41,133 nucleotides of DNA from an uncultured Megasphaera sp. (GCA_900554215.1 USGG01000009.1:1-41133), one strand, 5' to 3'. Numbered from the stretch's first letter, positions 29,701 to 37,280 are shown. Notes: generated by a model from the sequence alone, not told the origin. Numbers and translations: made by a program.

Positions 29701-30222
29701 GAAGCCGTCGAATACGTGCATGAAGGCATAGCGGCCTCCGATTGCCGATAAATGCGATACGGCACCCAAATCCATGACTTCCTGCGGCGACGAAGACATG
29801 ATCATGCCGAAGCCGGTGGAACGGCAGGCCATGACGTCGGAGTGATCGCCGAAAATGGAAAGAGCGTGAGCGCTGACCGTACGAGCGGCAATGTGGAATA
29901 CGCCCGGCAGGAATTCGCCGCCGATTTTGAACATCGGCGGAATCATGAGCAGCAAGCCCTGAGAAGCCGTGTAAGTCGTCGTCAAAGCGCCGGCCTGCAG
30001 CGAGCCGTGGCATGTACCGGCCGCGCCTGCTTCAGACTGCATTTGAATAACATCAACCGTATTGCCAAAGATATTTTTCTTTCCCTTAGCAGCCCATTCG
30101 TCAACCTTTTCAGCCATAACTGACGACGGCGTAATGGGGAAAATGGCAGCTACTTCCGTAAAGGCATACGATGCATATGCGGCAGCAGTGTTGCCATCCA
30201 TTACAACATAGTTTTTCTTCAT
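26701..30222 (-). CDS. nifJ: Pyruvate:ferredoxin (flavodoxin) oxidoreductase
   Basis: The 1173-residue single-chain enzyme oxidises pyruvate to acetyl-CoA and CO2 and reduces ferredoxin. Domains in order: pyruvate-binding N-terminal domain (DGNTAAAYASYAFTEVA, FPITPSS), CoA and linker domains, a two-cluster ferredoxin domain with CAQCNSCSMACP and CLGCGVCVSVCP, and the TPP domain with the proximal cluster CAGCAETTY and the TPP motif GDGWAYDIGFGGIDH. The start at 30222 (MKKNYVV) follows AGGAGG at 12 bases; an upstream ATG reads through this site. It is the central pyruvate-disposal enzyme and would take pyruvate from both flanking aldolase operons. Confidence 0.97.
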   Translation of the reverse strand: MKKNYVVMDGNTAAAYASYAFTEVAAIFPITPSSVMAEKVDEWAAKGKKNIFGNTVDVIQMQSEAGAAGTCHGSLQAGALTTTYTASQGLLLMIPPMFKIGGEFLPGVFHIAARTVSAHALSIFGDHSDVMACRSTGFGMIMSSSPQEVMDLGAVSHLSAIGGRYAFMHVFDGFRTSHEMQRIEALDYDELKKLVDYDQLNAFRKNALNPEHPYERGTTVNPDIFFQCKEGANEKIASIPGVVQHYMDEINKLTGRDYKLFNYYGAPDAEEVVVVMCSAAETVRDTVDYLNAQGKKVGMVQVHLYRPFSVQHFTEAIPATCKKVAVLDRTKESGSIGEPLYLDVQSALIQAGRGDIVVVGGRYGLASKDTTPAQIAAVYTNLEQAQPKNNFTIGIVDDVTNTSLTDEPIKLSYEGQTAAKIWGLGGDGTVGANKNAITIIGLTADKYAQAYFSYDSMKTGGLTQSHLRFGDQPIHATYLVDSADFVGCHAPTYVHKYDTTAELKDGGVYLLNCPWTAEELETQLPAKMKRDLYNKHAQFYTIDATKLAGEIGLGERVNTILQAAFFELTKVIPIDMAVEAMKQGNYDSYFKKGGQEIVDKNNKAVDAGIEGLVKVEVPASWANAVDTPKDLSHLPEFIQDIVEPMNRQQGDFIPVSVFKKHDCFDGTWPLGTTEYSKRGVAIKVPRWNAEVCAQCNSCSMACPHAAIRPVLLTDEELAGAPESFVTVKAKGAKLADYNFRLQVSPYDCLGCGVCVSVCPLKDKGALTMVPMEEEAAQQDNFNRFVMDEQYLKKEAVSDKTVKELQFAKPYFQFSPACAGCAETTYIKTVTQLFGSRMYVANASGCSSAYGGSLPTTPYCTDNRGFGPCWEQSLFEDNAEFAYGFFHAQDVIQQELRIHLNALKEQNVAVEAIDEYLAHYSEGDKSREVTDALVAALEQVPANEDVTFVLQNKEYLAKKSVWAFGGDGWAYDIGFGGIDHVIAQNRDVNILVMDTEVYSNTGGQSSKATPTAAVAKFAAGGKQVKKKDLGAIAMTYGYVYVAQVAMGYNQAQTLRALREAEAYPGPSIVIAYCPCLEHGIKAGMGATQLEMKKAVECGYWHLYRYDPRLAAEGKNPFQLDSPEPDSDKMVEYLRGENRYNRLQINFPERAEALYEKTIREAKERYAKYAKMAGK

Positions 30223-30358
30223 GATGTAATAGTTCCTCCTTTTTCTAAATGACATGTAAAAACAAGTTCCGCATACAAAAACTTTAGTAAACTACTTCCT
30301 ATTCAAGGCAATATATTTCATAAATAAGCATGTCTCTTTCGCCTCATTTTGTTCGTGT

Positions 30359-30412
30359 ATACGTCTTTATTCTTATATTCGTTATTTTATCATTTTACGA
30401 GAAAAAATTCAA
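30359..30412 (-). promoter_or_regulatory. nifJ promoter with possible operator
   Basis: On the minus strand TTGAAT (30412-30407) lies 17 bp from TAAAAT (30389-30384), leaving a leader of about 155 nt. At 30359-30376, just past the -10, 14 of 18 bases match the operon B site, but the palindrome is weak, so this operator is doubtful. Confidence 0.5.
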
Positions 30413-30531
30413 TGCTTAATAAATAATAAAACCTCTATGATGATAAAAAAATATTGAAATCAATATAGACATATACTATTATCAGAGATAGTACATATTC
30501 GAATTAATAAAATAATTCATAAAATTTTAAA

Positions 30532-30581
30532 TATAAAAAAAATCTCACTAAATCTAAGGATTCCTCCAAAATCTAGTGAGA
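30532..30581 (-). terminator. Terminator of the HTH-only regulator gene
   Basis: An 8-bp stem (30543-30550 with 30574-30581), with further pairing inside, is followed by a run of T on the minus strand. It begins about 30 bp after the short regulator gene. Confidence 0.8.
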
Positions 30582-30609
30582 CTTGCAATATTAAAGATAT
30601 ATCTTATAT

Positions 30610-30903
30610 CTAAATTTTCTTCTGAATGCTAAAAAGATGATTTATGTCTTTTTTATTAATAATAGTGGCAGAAAGGACAATGAGCTTGCGACTTACGCAA
30701 TATCCTTTATGGATGGAATCATATTCAATATATTCTTTATACACCAACTCCTTTAATAAATTGGATAATGAACTCTTAGGAATTCCCATTTCCTTTTGGA
30801 TAGTTGTAAATGAGGGTGCCTGGTCCGCATTTGCAATAAAATCAATGATATCTAGTGCACGAGCAACTGAGCGGACAATCGTTTTCATTCCTTCTCCATC
30901 CAT
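30610..30903 (-). CDS. IclR-type DNA-binding domain protein, lacking effector domain
   Basis: The 97-residue protein matches only the winged helix-turn-helix of IclR regulators: SVARALDIIDFIA, then GIPKSSLSNLLKELVYKEYIEYD as recognition helix and wing, and GYCVSRKLIVLSA. The protein ends in the linker (INKKDINHLFSIQKKI), where a typical IclR continues with about 170 residues of effector-binding domain. The gene has a near-consensus promoter, a ribosome binding site (GAGGG seven bases before the ATG) and its own terminator, so it may be expressed. It could be a decayed regulator or a functional, ligand-blind one. Confidence 0.75.
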   Translation of the reverse strand: MDGEGMKTIVRSVARALDIIDFIANADQAPSFTTIQKEMGIPKSSLSNLLKELVYKEYIEYDSIHKGYCVSRKLIVLSATIINKKDINHLFSIQKKI

Positions 30904-30942
30904 AGCACACCCTCTTTTCCTAATTACGTTCAAGTTCTTATA

Positions 30943-30985
30943 TTAGTACTAAATATATAATAACATTGGTGTTTTTGAATGTCAA
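30943..30985 (-). promoter_or_regulatory. Promoter of the HTH-only gene with palindrome
   Basis: A consensus TTGACA (30985-30980) lies 17 bp from TATTAT (30962-30957) on the minus strand. The perfect palindrome TTAGTACTAA (30943-30952) sits at the predicted start and may be an operator. Confidence 0.65.
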
Positions 30986-30992
30986 TTTGTAA

Positions 30993-31012
30993 ATACGTTT
31001 ATAATAAAGTAT
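30993..31012. promoter_or_regulatory. Inverted repeat between the divergent IclR genes
   Basis: ATACGTTTAT-A-ATAAAGTAT pairs over nine bases per arm, with one bulge. It lies upstream of the -35 of the minus-strand gene, between the two divergent regulator promoters. Confidence 0.4.
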
Positions 31013-31075
31013 GTATGATTATTTGATTCTCGATACATATGATGAAGTTTCTCTAAAAATAATTGTTCCAATATG

Positions 31076-31104
31076 TGGACGAAAAATTCATAATACTATA
31101 TAAT
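31076..31104 (+). promoter_or_regulatory. Promoter of the full-length IclR gene
   Basis: TGGACG (31076-31081) lies 17 bp from TATAAT (31099-31104), about 90 bp before the start codon. Confidence 0.5.
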
Positions 31105-31194
31105 GTATATGTATAAAGTATTATTTACATATTGAATAACTCGGGAAGAGAAATATGTACTCTTCAATATACATGAGGAAAGAAGTGATACGTT

Positions 31195-32016
31195 ATGGTA
31201 TATTCCCAGCACAAGCCGACATTGCGCGTTTTAGATATCATGCAATCGCTTGCGTCTGCAAACGACGAAGGTCTGACATTAACAGAAATAGCTACAAAAA
31301 TTCAAGTTCCTAAAAGTACGATCGTTCCAATCATTCATACATTACGCGATAGAGATTTTATTGAACAAAAAAGCAATGGCAAATATGTCATAGGTATCAG
31401 TATGTTCCTCATCGGCTCTGCCTCTCTCCAAAATGTCGGTTTACTAGACGTTTTTAAAAAGGAAATGAAAGAAATTGTATCTAAAACCTCTGAAACTTGC
31501 CAATTAGGAATTTTAGTCAATGGCGATGTCTTATATCTTGCAAAGGAAGATTCGGCAGAACCAATCCGCCTTATCTCCTTCGTTGGCAAACGTCTGCCAG
31601 CCTATAGTACCTCATTGGGTAAAGCATTACTGAGCAGTTATTCACTTCAAGAGCTAGCATCGATTTATAAAGAACCACTAAAACCGGTAACAGAAAAAAC
31701 GTGCAAAACGATAGAGCAGTTATATGATGAATGTATCCATTCTAAGTCATCGGGATATTTTCAGGAATCAGGAGAAATTTCTCCTGATTTGAGCTGCTTT
31801 GCTGTACCAATCCATCATAATGGCAAAATCATTGCAGCTGTCAGTGTAAGCATTCCCACTTTCAGATTGACAAAAGAAAAAAAAGAAATTGTAGTCAACG
31901 CGTTATTAACTGGACAAAATGTACTAGAGCGCAATCTGCAACGGCTTGGCATCTCTGACAGCAACTTATTTCTTGATTCCTTTGTTTCTCAAATACCAAA
32001 TATCTCAAACTATTAA
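31195..32016 (+). CDS. IclR-family transcriptional regulator
   Basis: The 273-residue protein has an N-terminal winged helix-turn-helix (about 8-75; LTLTEIATKIQVPKSTIVPIIHTL) and a full C-terminal effector domain (about 85-255). The latter includes the conserved RLPAYSTSLGKALLSS and FAVPIHHNGKIIAAVSVSIP blocks. IclR proteins commonly repress sugar-acid catabolic operons and release DNA on binding a pathway intermediate. It lies between operons A and B and is the best candidate regulator of their shared 18-bp sites. It is transcribed convergently with the Fe-ADH gene and divergently from the HTH-only gene. Confidence 0.92.
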   Translation: MVYSQHKPTLRVLDIMQSLASANDEGLTLTEIATKIQVPKSTIVPIIHTLRDRDFIEQKSNGKYVIGISMFLIGSASLQNVGLLDVFKKEMKEIVSKTSETCQLGILVNGDVLYLAKEDSAEPIRLISFVGKRLPAYSTSLGKALLSSYSLQELASIYKEPLKPVTEKTCKTIEQLYDECIHSKSSGYFQESGEISPDLSCFAVPIHHNGKIIAAVSVSIPTFRLTKEKKEIVVNALLTGQNVLERNLQRLGISDSNLFLDSFVSQIPNISNY

Positions 32017-32022
32017 AAGACG

Positions 32023-32069
32023 AATAGGAGCAACTGCAGGATCAAAAAACACCTGTAGCTGCTCCTATT
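32023..32069 (+). terminator. Terminator of the IclR gene
   Basis: A 10-bp outer stem (32023-32032 with 32060-32069) with further CTGCAGG/CCTGTAG pairing inside is followed by a T-rich stretch on the plus strand. Confidence 0.8.
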
Positions 32070-32131
32070 TTATTTATAGGTCATTTTACATCAGTCTTTA
32101 TGAAGCATAAAATCATATAAAATAACAAAAA

Positions 32132-32186
32132 GCTCTTTCTTAAATATGCAAGTTTTGTAATTTAACCTGCGTTCTGAAGAAAGAGC
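32132..32186 (-). terminator. Terminator of operon B
   Basis: A 10-bp stem (32132-32141 with 32177-32186) with a long loop is followed by TTTTTG on the minus strand, after the Fe-ADH stop. Confidence 0.75.
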
Positions 32187-32236
32187 CCTTTATTTTTATA
32201 TAGAAGCTATCTTAATCTAACTTGAATAACCTCATC

Positions 32237-33406
32237 TTATTGGTATGCAGCATTTAAAATATTGACGCAGTCCTCTTCCTTCAGTTCCATACGGTCTCCT
32301 TCAAAGAGAAAAGCCATTGCTGATTTCGCATTAGCAGCCATTTTAGGAAATTCATCCGGAACAATGCCATAATCAGACATTTTAAGGTCAGACACATCAC
32401 ATTTTTCCTTTAGTTCTTCTAGCGCTATAATAAATTCCTCCGGCTTTTCCGCATCAGTTCTCCCCATTTTTTTCGCCAAAGCAACAAAACGTTCATCACA
32501 CACATGGTGCTCAATCATATAGGTAAAGTATGCCTTACTCAGCATAATTAAGCCCGCACCATGCGGCAATTCCTGATGATACGCCGTTAAGGCATGTTCC
32601 AAAGAATGCTCACTCATATTAGAACTTGTGCACATTTCCAAGCCTCCCAAATAATTGCCAAAGGCAACTCGTTCTCGCGCCTCTATATTAGAGCCATCTT
32701 GAACAGCCACAGGAAGCCAGGTACTAATTTGGTCAACGGCTTCAAGAGCAATCATTTCGCTCATAAGATTTGCTTTACATGACAAATATCCTTCAATATT
32801 GTGAAATAATGCATCAAATCCTTGGTAAGCAGTATATTTCGGAGGAACTGTCAACATCAATTCCGGGTCGATAATAGCCAATTTCGGAAATAGAAGTGGG
32901 CTTTTTATCGGTGTTTTTTCATTCGTTTCCGTATTCGTAATAACACCTCCAGCATCTGTTTCCGAACCCGTTCCAGCAGTCGTCGTAATCGCAATAATCG
33001 GCAAAGGGTTGACGGCAATAGGCTGCCGTTTTCCAGTACCATTCTGAATATAATCCCATAAATCACCTTTGTTTGTAGCCATAACTGCAATTGCTTTGGA
33101 AGCATCAATACAGCTGCCTCCACCTAAAGCAACAAGAAAATCACATCTTTCCTGCCGAGCAACAGCTGCCCCCATCATAACTGTTGTTTTAGTAGGATTG
33201 GGTTCGATTTGATCAAAAAGAACGGTCTCAACACCAGCCAAGTGTAATTCTTTTTCCGTACGATTTAAATACTCATATTTCTTTGCCGAAATTCCATTAG
33301 AAAGAATCAGCAACGCCTTTTTACCTGGCATCATTTGCTCATGCAAATGATTGAGTTGGCCAACACCAAATAATGTTTTTGTAGGAATTCCAAATTGAAA
33401 AATCAT
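32237..33406 (-). CDS. Iron-containing alcohol dehydrogenase
   Basis: The 389-residue group III alcohol dehydrogenase is of the FucO/ethanol dehydrogenase type. The NAD-binding motif is GGGSCIDASKAIA (near residue 95) and TTAGTGSETDAGG follows near 140. The four metal ligands are visible in QGFDALFHNIEG (Asp and His), HSLEHAL and LPHGAG. In operon B it probably reduces the aldehyde released by the aldolase (for example lactaldehyde, glycolaldehyde or a semialdehyde) or oxidises the alcohol. GGAGG lies eight bases before the ATG. A terminator-like hairpin separates it from the SDR gene. Confidence 0.9.
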   Translation of the reverse strand: MIFQFGIPTKTLFGVGQLNHLHEQMMPGKKALLILSNGISAKKYEYLNRTEKELHLAGVETVLFDQIEPNPTKTTVMMGAAVARQERCDFLVALGGGSCIDASKAIAVMATNKGDLWDYIQNGTGKRQPIAVNPLPIIAITTTAGTGSETDAGGVITNTETNEKTPIKSPLLFPKLAIIDPELMLTVPPKYTAYQGFDALFHNIEGYLSCKANLMSEMIALEAVDQISTWLPVAVQDGSNIEARERVAFGNYLGGLEMCTSSNMSEHSLEHALTAYHQELPHGAGLIMLSKAYFTYMIEHHVCDERFVALAKKMGRTDAEKPEEFIIALEELKEKCDVSDLKMSDYGIVPDEFPKMAANAKSAMAFLFEGDRMELKEEDCVNILNAAYQ

Positions 33407-33460
33407 AAAACATCCTCCATTTCACTAAGAGGAATATATAATAGAATATAAAAAACTAAA

Positions 33461-33497
33461 GGTTTGCCACGCATGGTAAATATATACGTGACAAACC
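33461..33497 (-). terminator. Hairpin between the SDR and Fe-ADH genes
   Basis: An 11-bp stem with one mismatch (33461-33471 with 33487-33497) is followed on the minus strand by TTTAGTTTTTTA. It may attenuate expression of the Fe-ADH gene. Confidence 0.65.
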
Positions 33498-33520
33498 CTT
33501 CGTATTATGGCCTCAATTCA

Positions 33521-34279
33521 TTAACTAGCCGTCCATCCGCCGTCAATTGCAATATCTGCTCCAGTAATATAACTTGCCTTATCCGATGCTAAAAAAAGAA
33601 TAACGTTTGCAACTTCATCAGGAGTGCCGACACGCTTCATAGGCGTACGCGAATCTATAATCGTAGTATAAGAAGGATCTTGCAGTACCTTCTCTACTAA
33701 CGGAGTAGCTATAAATGCAGGCGACACACAATTTACACGAACACCTTTTGTAGCCCATTCATTTGCCAAACCCTTAGTAAAATTTCGTATCCCAGCTTTA
33801 CTTGCTCCATAGATCGATAATCTTTGCATGTTGATGTGACTTTGCAAGGATGACAAGCTAATAATAGCCCCCTTCTGTTGTTTTAACATTTCCTTACCCA
33901 CTTCAACCGTGCAGAAATACGCCCCTTTCAGATTGATATTCATAATATAATCCCAATCTTCTTCTACGTAATCTACTGCATATTTCCTATTATTAACTCC
34001 AGCAGAATTAACTAACACATCAATTTTGCCAAATTGATCTATAACATCGCCGACCATTTGCTTGATCTCAGCTACTTTACTTACATCCACCGCCAAGGCG
34101 CTTGCAGAAAATCCCGCTTGCTGCAATTCATCAGCAAAAGACTGACACTCTTCCAGATGGCGGCTGGCAATAATACAATGTGCGCCTTCTTCACAAAAAC
34201 GCCTTACCGTAGCAGCGCCAATTCCTTTGCTGCCCCCTGTAACTAGTACGATTTTCCCAGAAAATTCACCCATTATCAT
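33521..34279 (-). CDS. SDR-family NAD(P)-dependent oxidoreductase
   Basis: The 252-residue classical short-chain dehydrogenase shows the cofactor motif TGGSKGIG near residue 14, NSAGV, the catalytic serine in SLSSLQSH, the YGASK catalytic Tyr/Lys and the C-terminal GADIAIDGGWTAS. It resembles gluconate 5-dehydrogenase and other sugar-acid oxidoreductases. The start is ambiguous: the ATG at 34279 is five bases after AAGGAG and the ATG at 34273 is eleven bases after it. It lies 40 bp after the aldolase gene in operon B, so the substrate is likely a hydroxy or keto acid of that pathway. Confidence 0.88.
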   Translation of the reverse strand: MIMGEFSGKIVLVTGGSKGIGAATVRRFCEEGAHCIIASRHLEECQSFADELQQAGFSASALAVDVSKVAEIKQMVGDVIDQFGKIDVLVNSAGVNNRKYAVDYVEEDWDYIMNINLKGAYFCTVEVGKEMLKQQKGAIISLSSLQSHINMQRLSIYGASKAGIRNFTKGLANEWATKGVRVNCVSPAFIATPLVEKVLQDPSYTTIIDSRTPMKRVGTPDEVANVILFLASDKASYITGADIAIDGGWTAS

Positions 34280-34318
34280 CCACACTCCTTCTCAAAAGGA
34301 TACGCGCATACAGTTTCA

Positions 34319-35080
34319 TCAATGTTCTTTAAAGTAGTCGGCGTTTTCCTTAAAACGAGTAAACAATTCACCTACGTCGCTGGAGAAGGAAACGTACTGT
34401 ACGCCTCGTTTTTTCCATTCTACGGCTTTCTTCACGTCGTCGACGAAGAAGCCTACGGCTACGCCGACTTCTTTCGCCTGAGCCATAATTTCATTCATCT
34501 GTTCGATGACCTTCGGATGATCTACCTGGCCGGGGATGCCCAAGGAGGCCGAGAGGTCATAGGGGCCGACGAACAAGACGTCTACGCCTTTGACCTTCAA
34601 GATTTCCGGCAGGGCGTTGACGCCGTCCTGGCCTTCTACCTGAAGAATAACGGCCGTTTCTTCATTGGCCTTGCCGAAGAAATCGGCTTTATCGATGCTG
34701 CCGTAGCGGCCGGCGCGAACGAAGCGGTTGCAGCCGCGGCTGCCTTCCGGCGCGAATTTAGCGGCCTGTACAGCGATTTCAGCGGCTTCCTTAGAGCCGA
34801 TATTCGGAATCTGAACGCCGTCGGCGCCCAAATCCAGCGCTTTGTCGATGAGTTCAGGATTACCTTCGTATACGCGGACAATAGCCGGAATTCCCGTCAA
34901 TTTCGCAGCGCGAATCAAATCGACTGTGCTTTCCAAGGGAATTTCGCCATGTTCGTTGTCGATGATGACAAAGTCAAAGCCTGCCAGGCCGGCGATTTCT
35001 ACGACGGCCGGATAATTCATGTTGAGGAACGGCCCAAATAACCGTTCGCCATTTTTCAATCTTTCTTTGAATTTACTCAT
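34319..35080 (-). CDS. HpaI/GarL-type class II aldolase
   Basis: The 253-residue metal-dependent aldolase is of the HpcH/HpaI family, which cleaves 2-keto-3-deoxy acids to pyruvate and an aldehyde (GarL: 2-dehydro-3-deoxyglucarate to pyruvate and tartronate semialdehyde). Visible motifs are IIDNEHGE (base His), RGCNRFVRAGRYG, the metal ligands in LQVEGQDG and VGPYDLSASLG. GGGAGG lies before the ATG. Unlike all its operon neighbours its codons are G/C-ending, like the housekeeping genes, which suggests a different origin. It is a different aldolase class from the DapA-type enzyme of operon A. Confidence 0.9.
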   Translation of the reverse strand: MSKFKERLKNGERLFGPFLNMNYPAVVEIAGLAGFDFVIIDNEHGEIPLESTVDLIRAAKLTGIPAIVRVYEGNPELIDKALDLGADGVQIPNIGSKEAAEIAVQAAKFAPEGSRGCNRFVRAGRYGSIDKADFFGKANEETAVILQVEGQDGVNALPEILKVKGVDVLFVGPYDLSASLGIPGQVDHPKVIEQMNEIMAQAKEVGVAVGFFVDDVKKAVEWKKRGVQYVSFSSDVGELFTRFKENADYFKEH

Positions 35081-35107
35081 AATGTTTCCTCCCTAGAATT
35101 ATACTAT

Positions 35108-36514
35108 TTACTCAACATCAATAACTTTCGACGGATTCATAATATTATTCGGATCCCAAGCCTTCTTCAGCAGGCGCATAAGTCTTAACTCACCTTCAGG
35201 CGTAAACTTCTCAAATTCAGCTTTTTTCTTATATCCAATACCATGCTCACCAGACATTTTGCCGCCCAGGCTATATACCAGCGAAAAAATATCATCATCA
35301 TACGCATGCAAGGTATTCGCCCATTCTTCCGGCCCCTGATTATGAGTATTTAATACGTTGACATGAATATTTCCATCACCAATATGTGCTACAATGCCCC
35401 CATCAATGTCATGTTTTTTCATGATATTTGGAAGTTCTGTTGTGACATTGATAATTTTATCAAGAGGAACGACATAGTCCGAACTAGCCCAAGTCAAGCA
35501 AATTTCGCGGCAAGCATCGGCAAATTGTTTTCTGGCTTCCCAAATCCGGTCATCAGCCATCAATACCTCGACGGCACCAGCCTCATCGCATAAATCGCCT
35601 AATTTTTCCATTTTTTTATCGAGCTCATCTTGATCGTATGATTCAACAGTAATAATATCATACACGCCATTTTTCTTAGCGTACGGCAAATCGCATTTAA
35701 TAAAATCGCCGCTAATAACAATAGCCCGGTTATCCATATATTCAATGCTTGTCGGCTCAATACCTGCCTTCAAAATCTTTCTCGGCAAAGCTAACGCTTT
35801 TGCAGGATCATCAAAAATAGCAACGATATCGAAGGAATACGGCGGCAGCATCCTCAATTTTAAAGTCGCTTCTGTAATAATTCCCAATGTACCTTCAGAT
35901 CCACAGATCAACTGCTCTAAACAGTATCCTGTGCTGCATTTTTCTAACCGGGCACCAACTTTTACAATGTCGCCAAGCGGTGTTACTACAGTAAGGTCAT
36001 AGATTTGATGACGTGTCGTACCATAACGAACAGCTTTGTTTCCCCCAGCGTTGGTCGCTAAATTTCCGCCTATCTGACAACTTTCAGCACTGCACGGGTC
36101 GCCGGCATACAATAATCCTTTTGCTTTTGCAGCTTGCTGCAAATCAACAGTACGAACGCCTGGCTGAACCACGCAGTACAAGTTTTCGGCATCCATTTCA
36201 AGAATCTGATTCATTCGTTCTAATTCTATAACAATTCCATGATGCACAGGAATCGCCCCGCAAGATAGCCCTGTTCCAGCCGAACGCGGCGTAATTGGAA
36301 CTAAGTATTTATTAGCTAACTTAACAACTTCGGCAACTTCTTCAGTAGAAGCTGGAAATACAACAACTTCAGGATAACTGAAATAAATAGAATTTCCTTC
36401 TTCGTCAGTCTTATAAATCTCTAATTTATCCGGATCCGTCGTAGCATATTTATCGCCGACAATTTTCTTTAATTCATTTACAATTTCCTCTGTTATCGGA
36501 TTATATTTCATCAT
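35108..36514 (-). CDS. GlcD-like FAD-linked oxidase (glycolate/D-lactate type)
   Basis: The 468-residue flavoprotein has an N-terminal PCMH FAD-binding domain (PRSAGTGLSCGAIPVHHGIVI, GGNLATNAGG) and a C-terminal FAD-oxidase domain ending in GEHGIGYKKKAEF. Relatives oxidise D-lactate, glycolate or other D-2-hydroxy acids, often with electron transfer flavoprotein in anaerobes. No GlcE/GlcF partner or etfAB is adjacent. The start at 36514 has AAGGA just upstream; a further in-frame extension lacks a ribosome binding site. It is the first gene of operon B, 27 bp before the aldolase gene. Confidence 0.88.
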   Translation of the reverse strand: MMKYNPITEEIVNELKKIVGDKYATTDPDKLEIYKTDEEGNSIYFSYPEVVVFPASTEEVAEVVKLANKYLVPITPRSAGTGLSCGAIPVHHGIVIELERMNQILEMDAENLYCVVQPGVRTVDLQQAAKAKGLLYAGDPCSAESCQIGGNLATNAGGNKAVRYGTTRHQIYDLTVVTPLGDIVKVGARLEKCSTGYCLEQLICGSEGTLGIITEATLKLRMLPPYSFDIVAIFDDPAKALALPRKILKAGIEPTSIEYMDNRAIVISGDFIKCDLPYAKKNGVYDIITVESYDQDELDKKMEKLGDLCDEAGAVEVLMADDRIWEARKQFADACREICLTWASSDYVVPLDKIINVTTELPNIMKKHDIDGGIVAHIGDGNIHVNVLNTHNQGPEEWANTLHAYDDDIFSLVYSLGGKMSGEHGIGYKKKAEFEKFTPEGELRLMRLLKKAWDPNNIMNPSKVIDVE

Positions 36515-36642
36515 TTCTTGTCCTTTCCCTATATTTTTTATAAGTATAATGAAACAACACACTATAGCTTAGTCTAAAATTTTATCCCAAATTTATGTAT
36601 GTAATAACACAAAATAAAATATCACCCACGCTTAGTTTTTAT

Positions 36643-36660
36643 ATGCGAATTTATTCGTAT
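36643..36660. promoter_or_regulatory. Candidate operator of operon B
   Basis: ATGCGAAT-TT-ATTCGTAT is palindromic except for one position. It starts about 15 bp after the -10, where a repressor would block transcription, and matches 15 of 18 bases of the operon A site. Confidence 0.6.
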
Positions 36661-36675
36661 ATAACTGTCACTTAT

Positions 36676-36703
36676 ATTGTACATGTTATGTAGATAATGT
36701 CAA
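36676..36703 (-). promoter_or_regulatory. Promoter of operon B
   Basis: A consensus TTGACA (36703-36698) lies 16 bp from TACAAT (36681-36676) on the minus strand. The leader is about 155 nt. Confidence 0.7.
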
Positions 36704-36830
36704 TATTTATACTTCATAAAATATCTATAAAAATAAGGTTAATTGTATAATAAACTCGAAAACAAAAAAGACATAAAAATCTATGATGCAATAGATTCAT
36801 CACAAACATCCCCATCAGGAGATCTCCTCT

Positions 36831-37264
36831 ATGTCTCAACACCATTCTACTTTTTTTACTTCTTACACCTGTTCAGCACGACCAGATTTAAGCCCTTCTT
36901 TGGTTGAACATTTCTAAAACGCACATTGCCAAACAACTTGTTATTTTCGGTTCCACCTTATATTAAGAGCTGCGGTATAATACCATAGAACTGCCCACTA
37001 CAAATCGTACAGCACCACATGTATATTTCGCTGATATGAAACAGTTAGTCTATGAACAGCGCTGCAAGAATTCTTGTAATCCTTTTAAACTCGCACGCAT
37101 TCAACCCTTTGTCACAGGACAACCCCTGTGAATCATCTATATTCAAGGCGATTACAGTAGACAACGGCAGTAAATTTGCCAACCTAGCGGAAGCACTTCC
37201 GACATTGCCAGCCTATCTGTATGCTTTATATGAAAGAAGCCCAAATGAAAAGCAAAACAGCTGA
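36831..37264 (+). pseudogene. Decayed IS30-family transposase
   Basis: Three fragments in three different frames read as one IS30 transposase. The first starts MSQHHSTFFTSYT (36831). The second reads HIAKQLVIFGSTLY, stop, ELRYNTIEL, and then VYFADMKQLVYEQRCKNSC. The third reads ITVDNGSKFANLAEA and ends ERSPNEKQNS, matching the second Asp and Glu regions of the DDE domain. The segment with the first catalytic Asp is missing. No clear terminal repeats are seen; a perfect palindrome AGGAGATCTCCT lies just before the start. The element is dead and lies between operon B and secF. Confidence 0.8.
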
Positions 37265-37280
37265 GTTCAGCGATTTATTC

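Noticed and set aside
30256..30609. Remnant of a missing IclR effector domain beside the HTH-only gene
   Set aside because: Only about 30 bp separate its stop from a good terminator, and the following AT-rich sequence is the nifJ promoter region; no effector-domain motif is seen.
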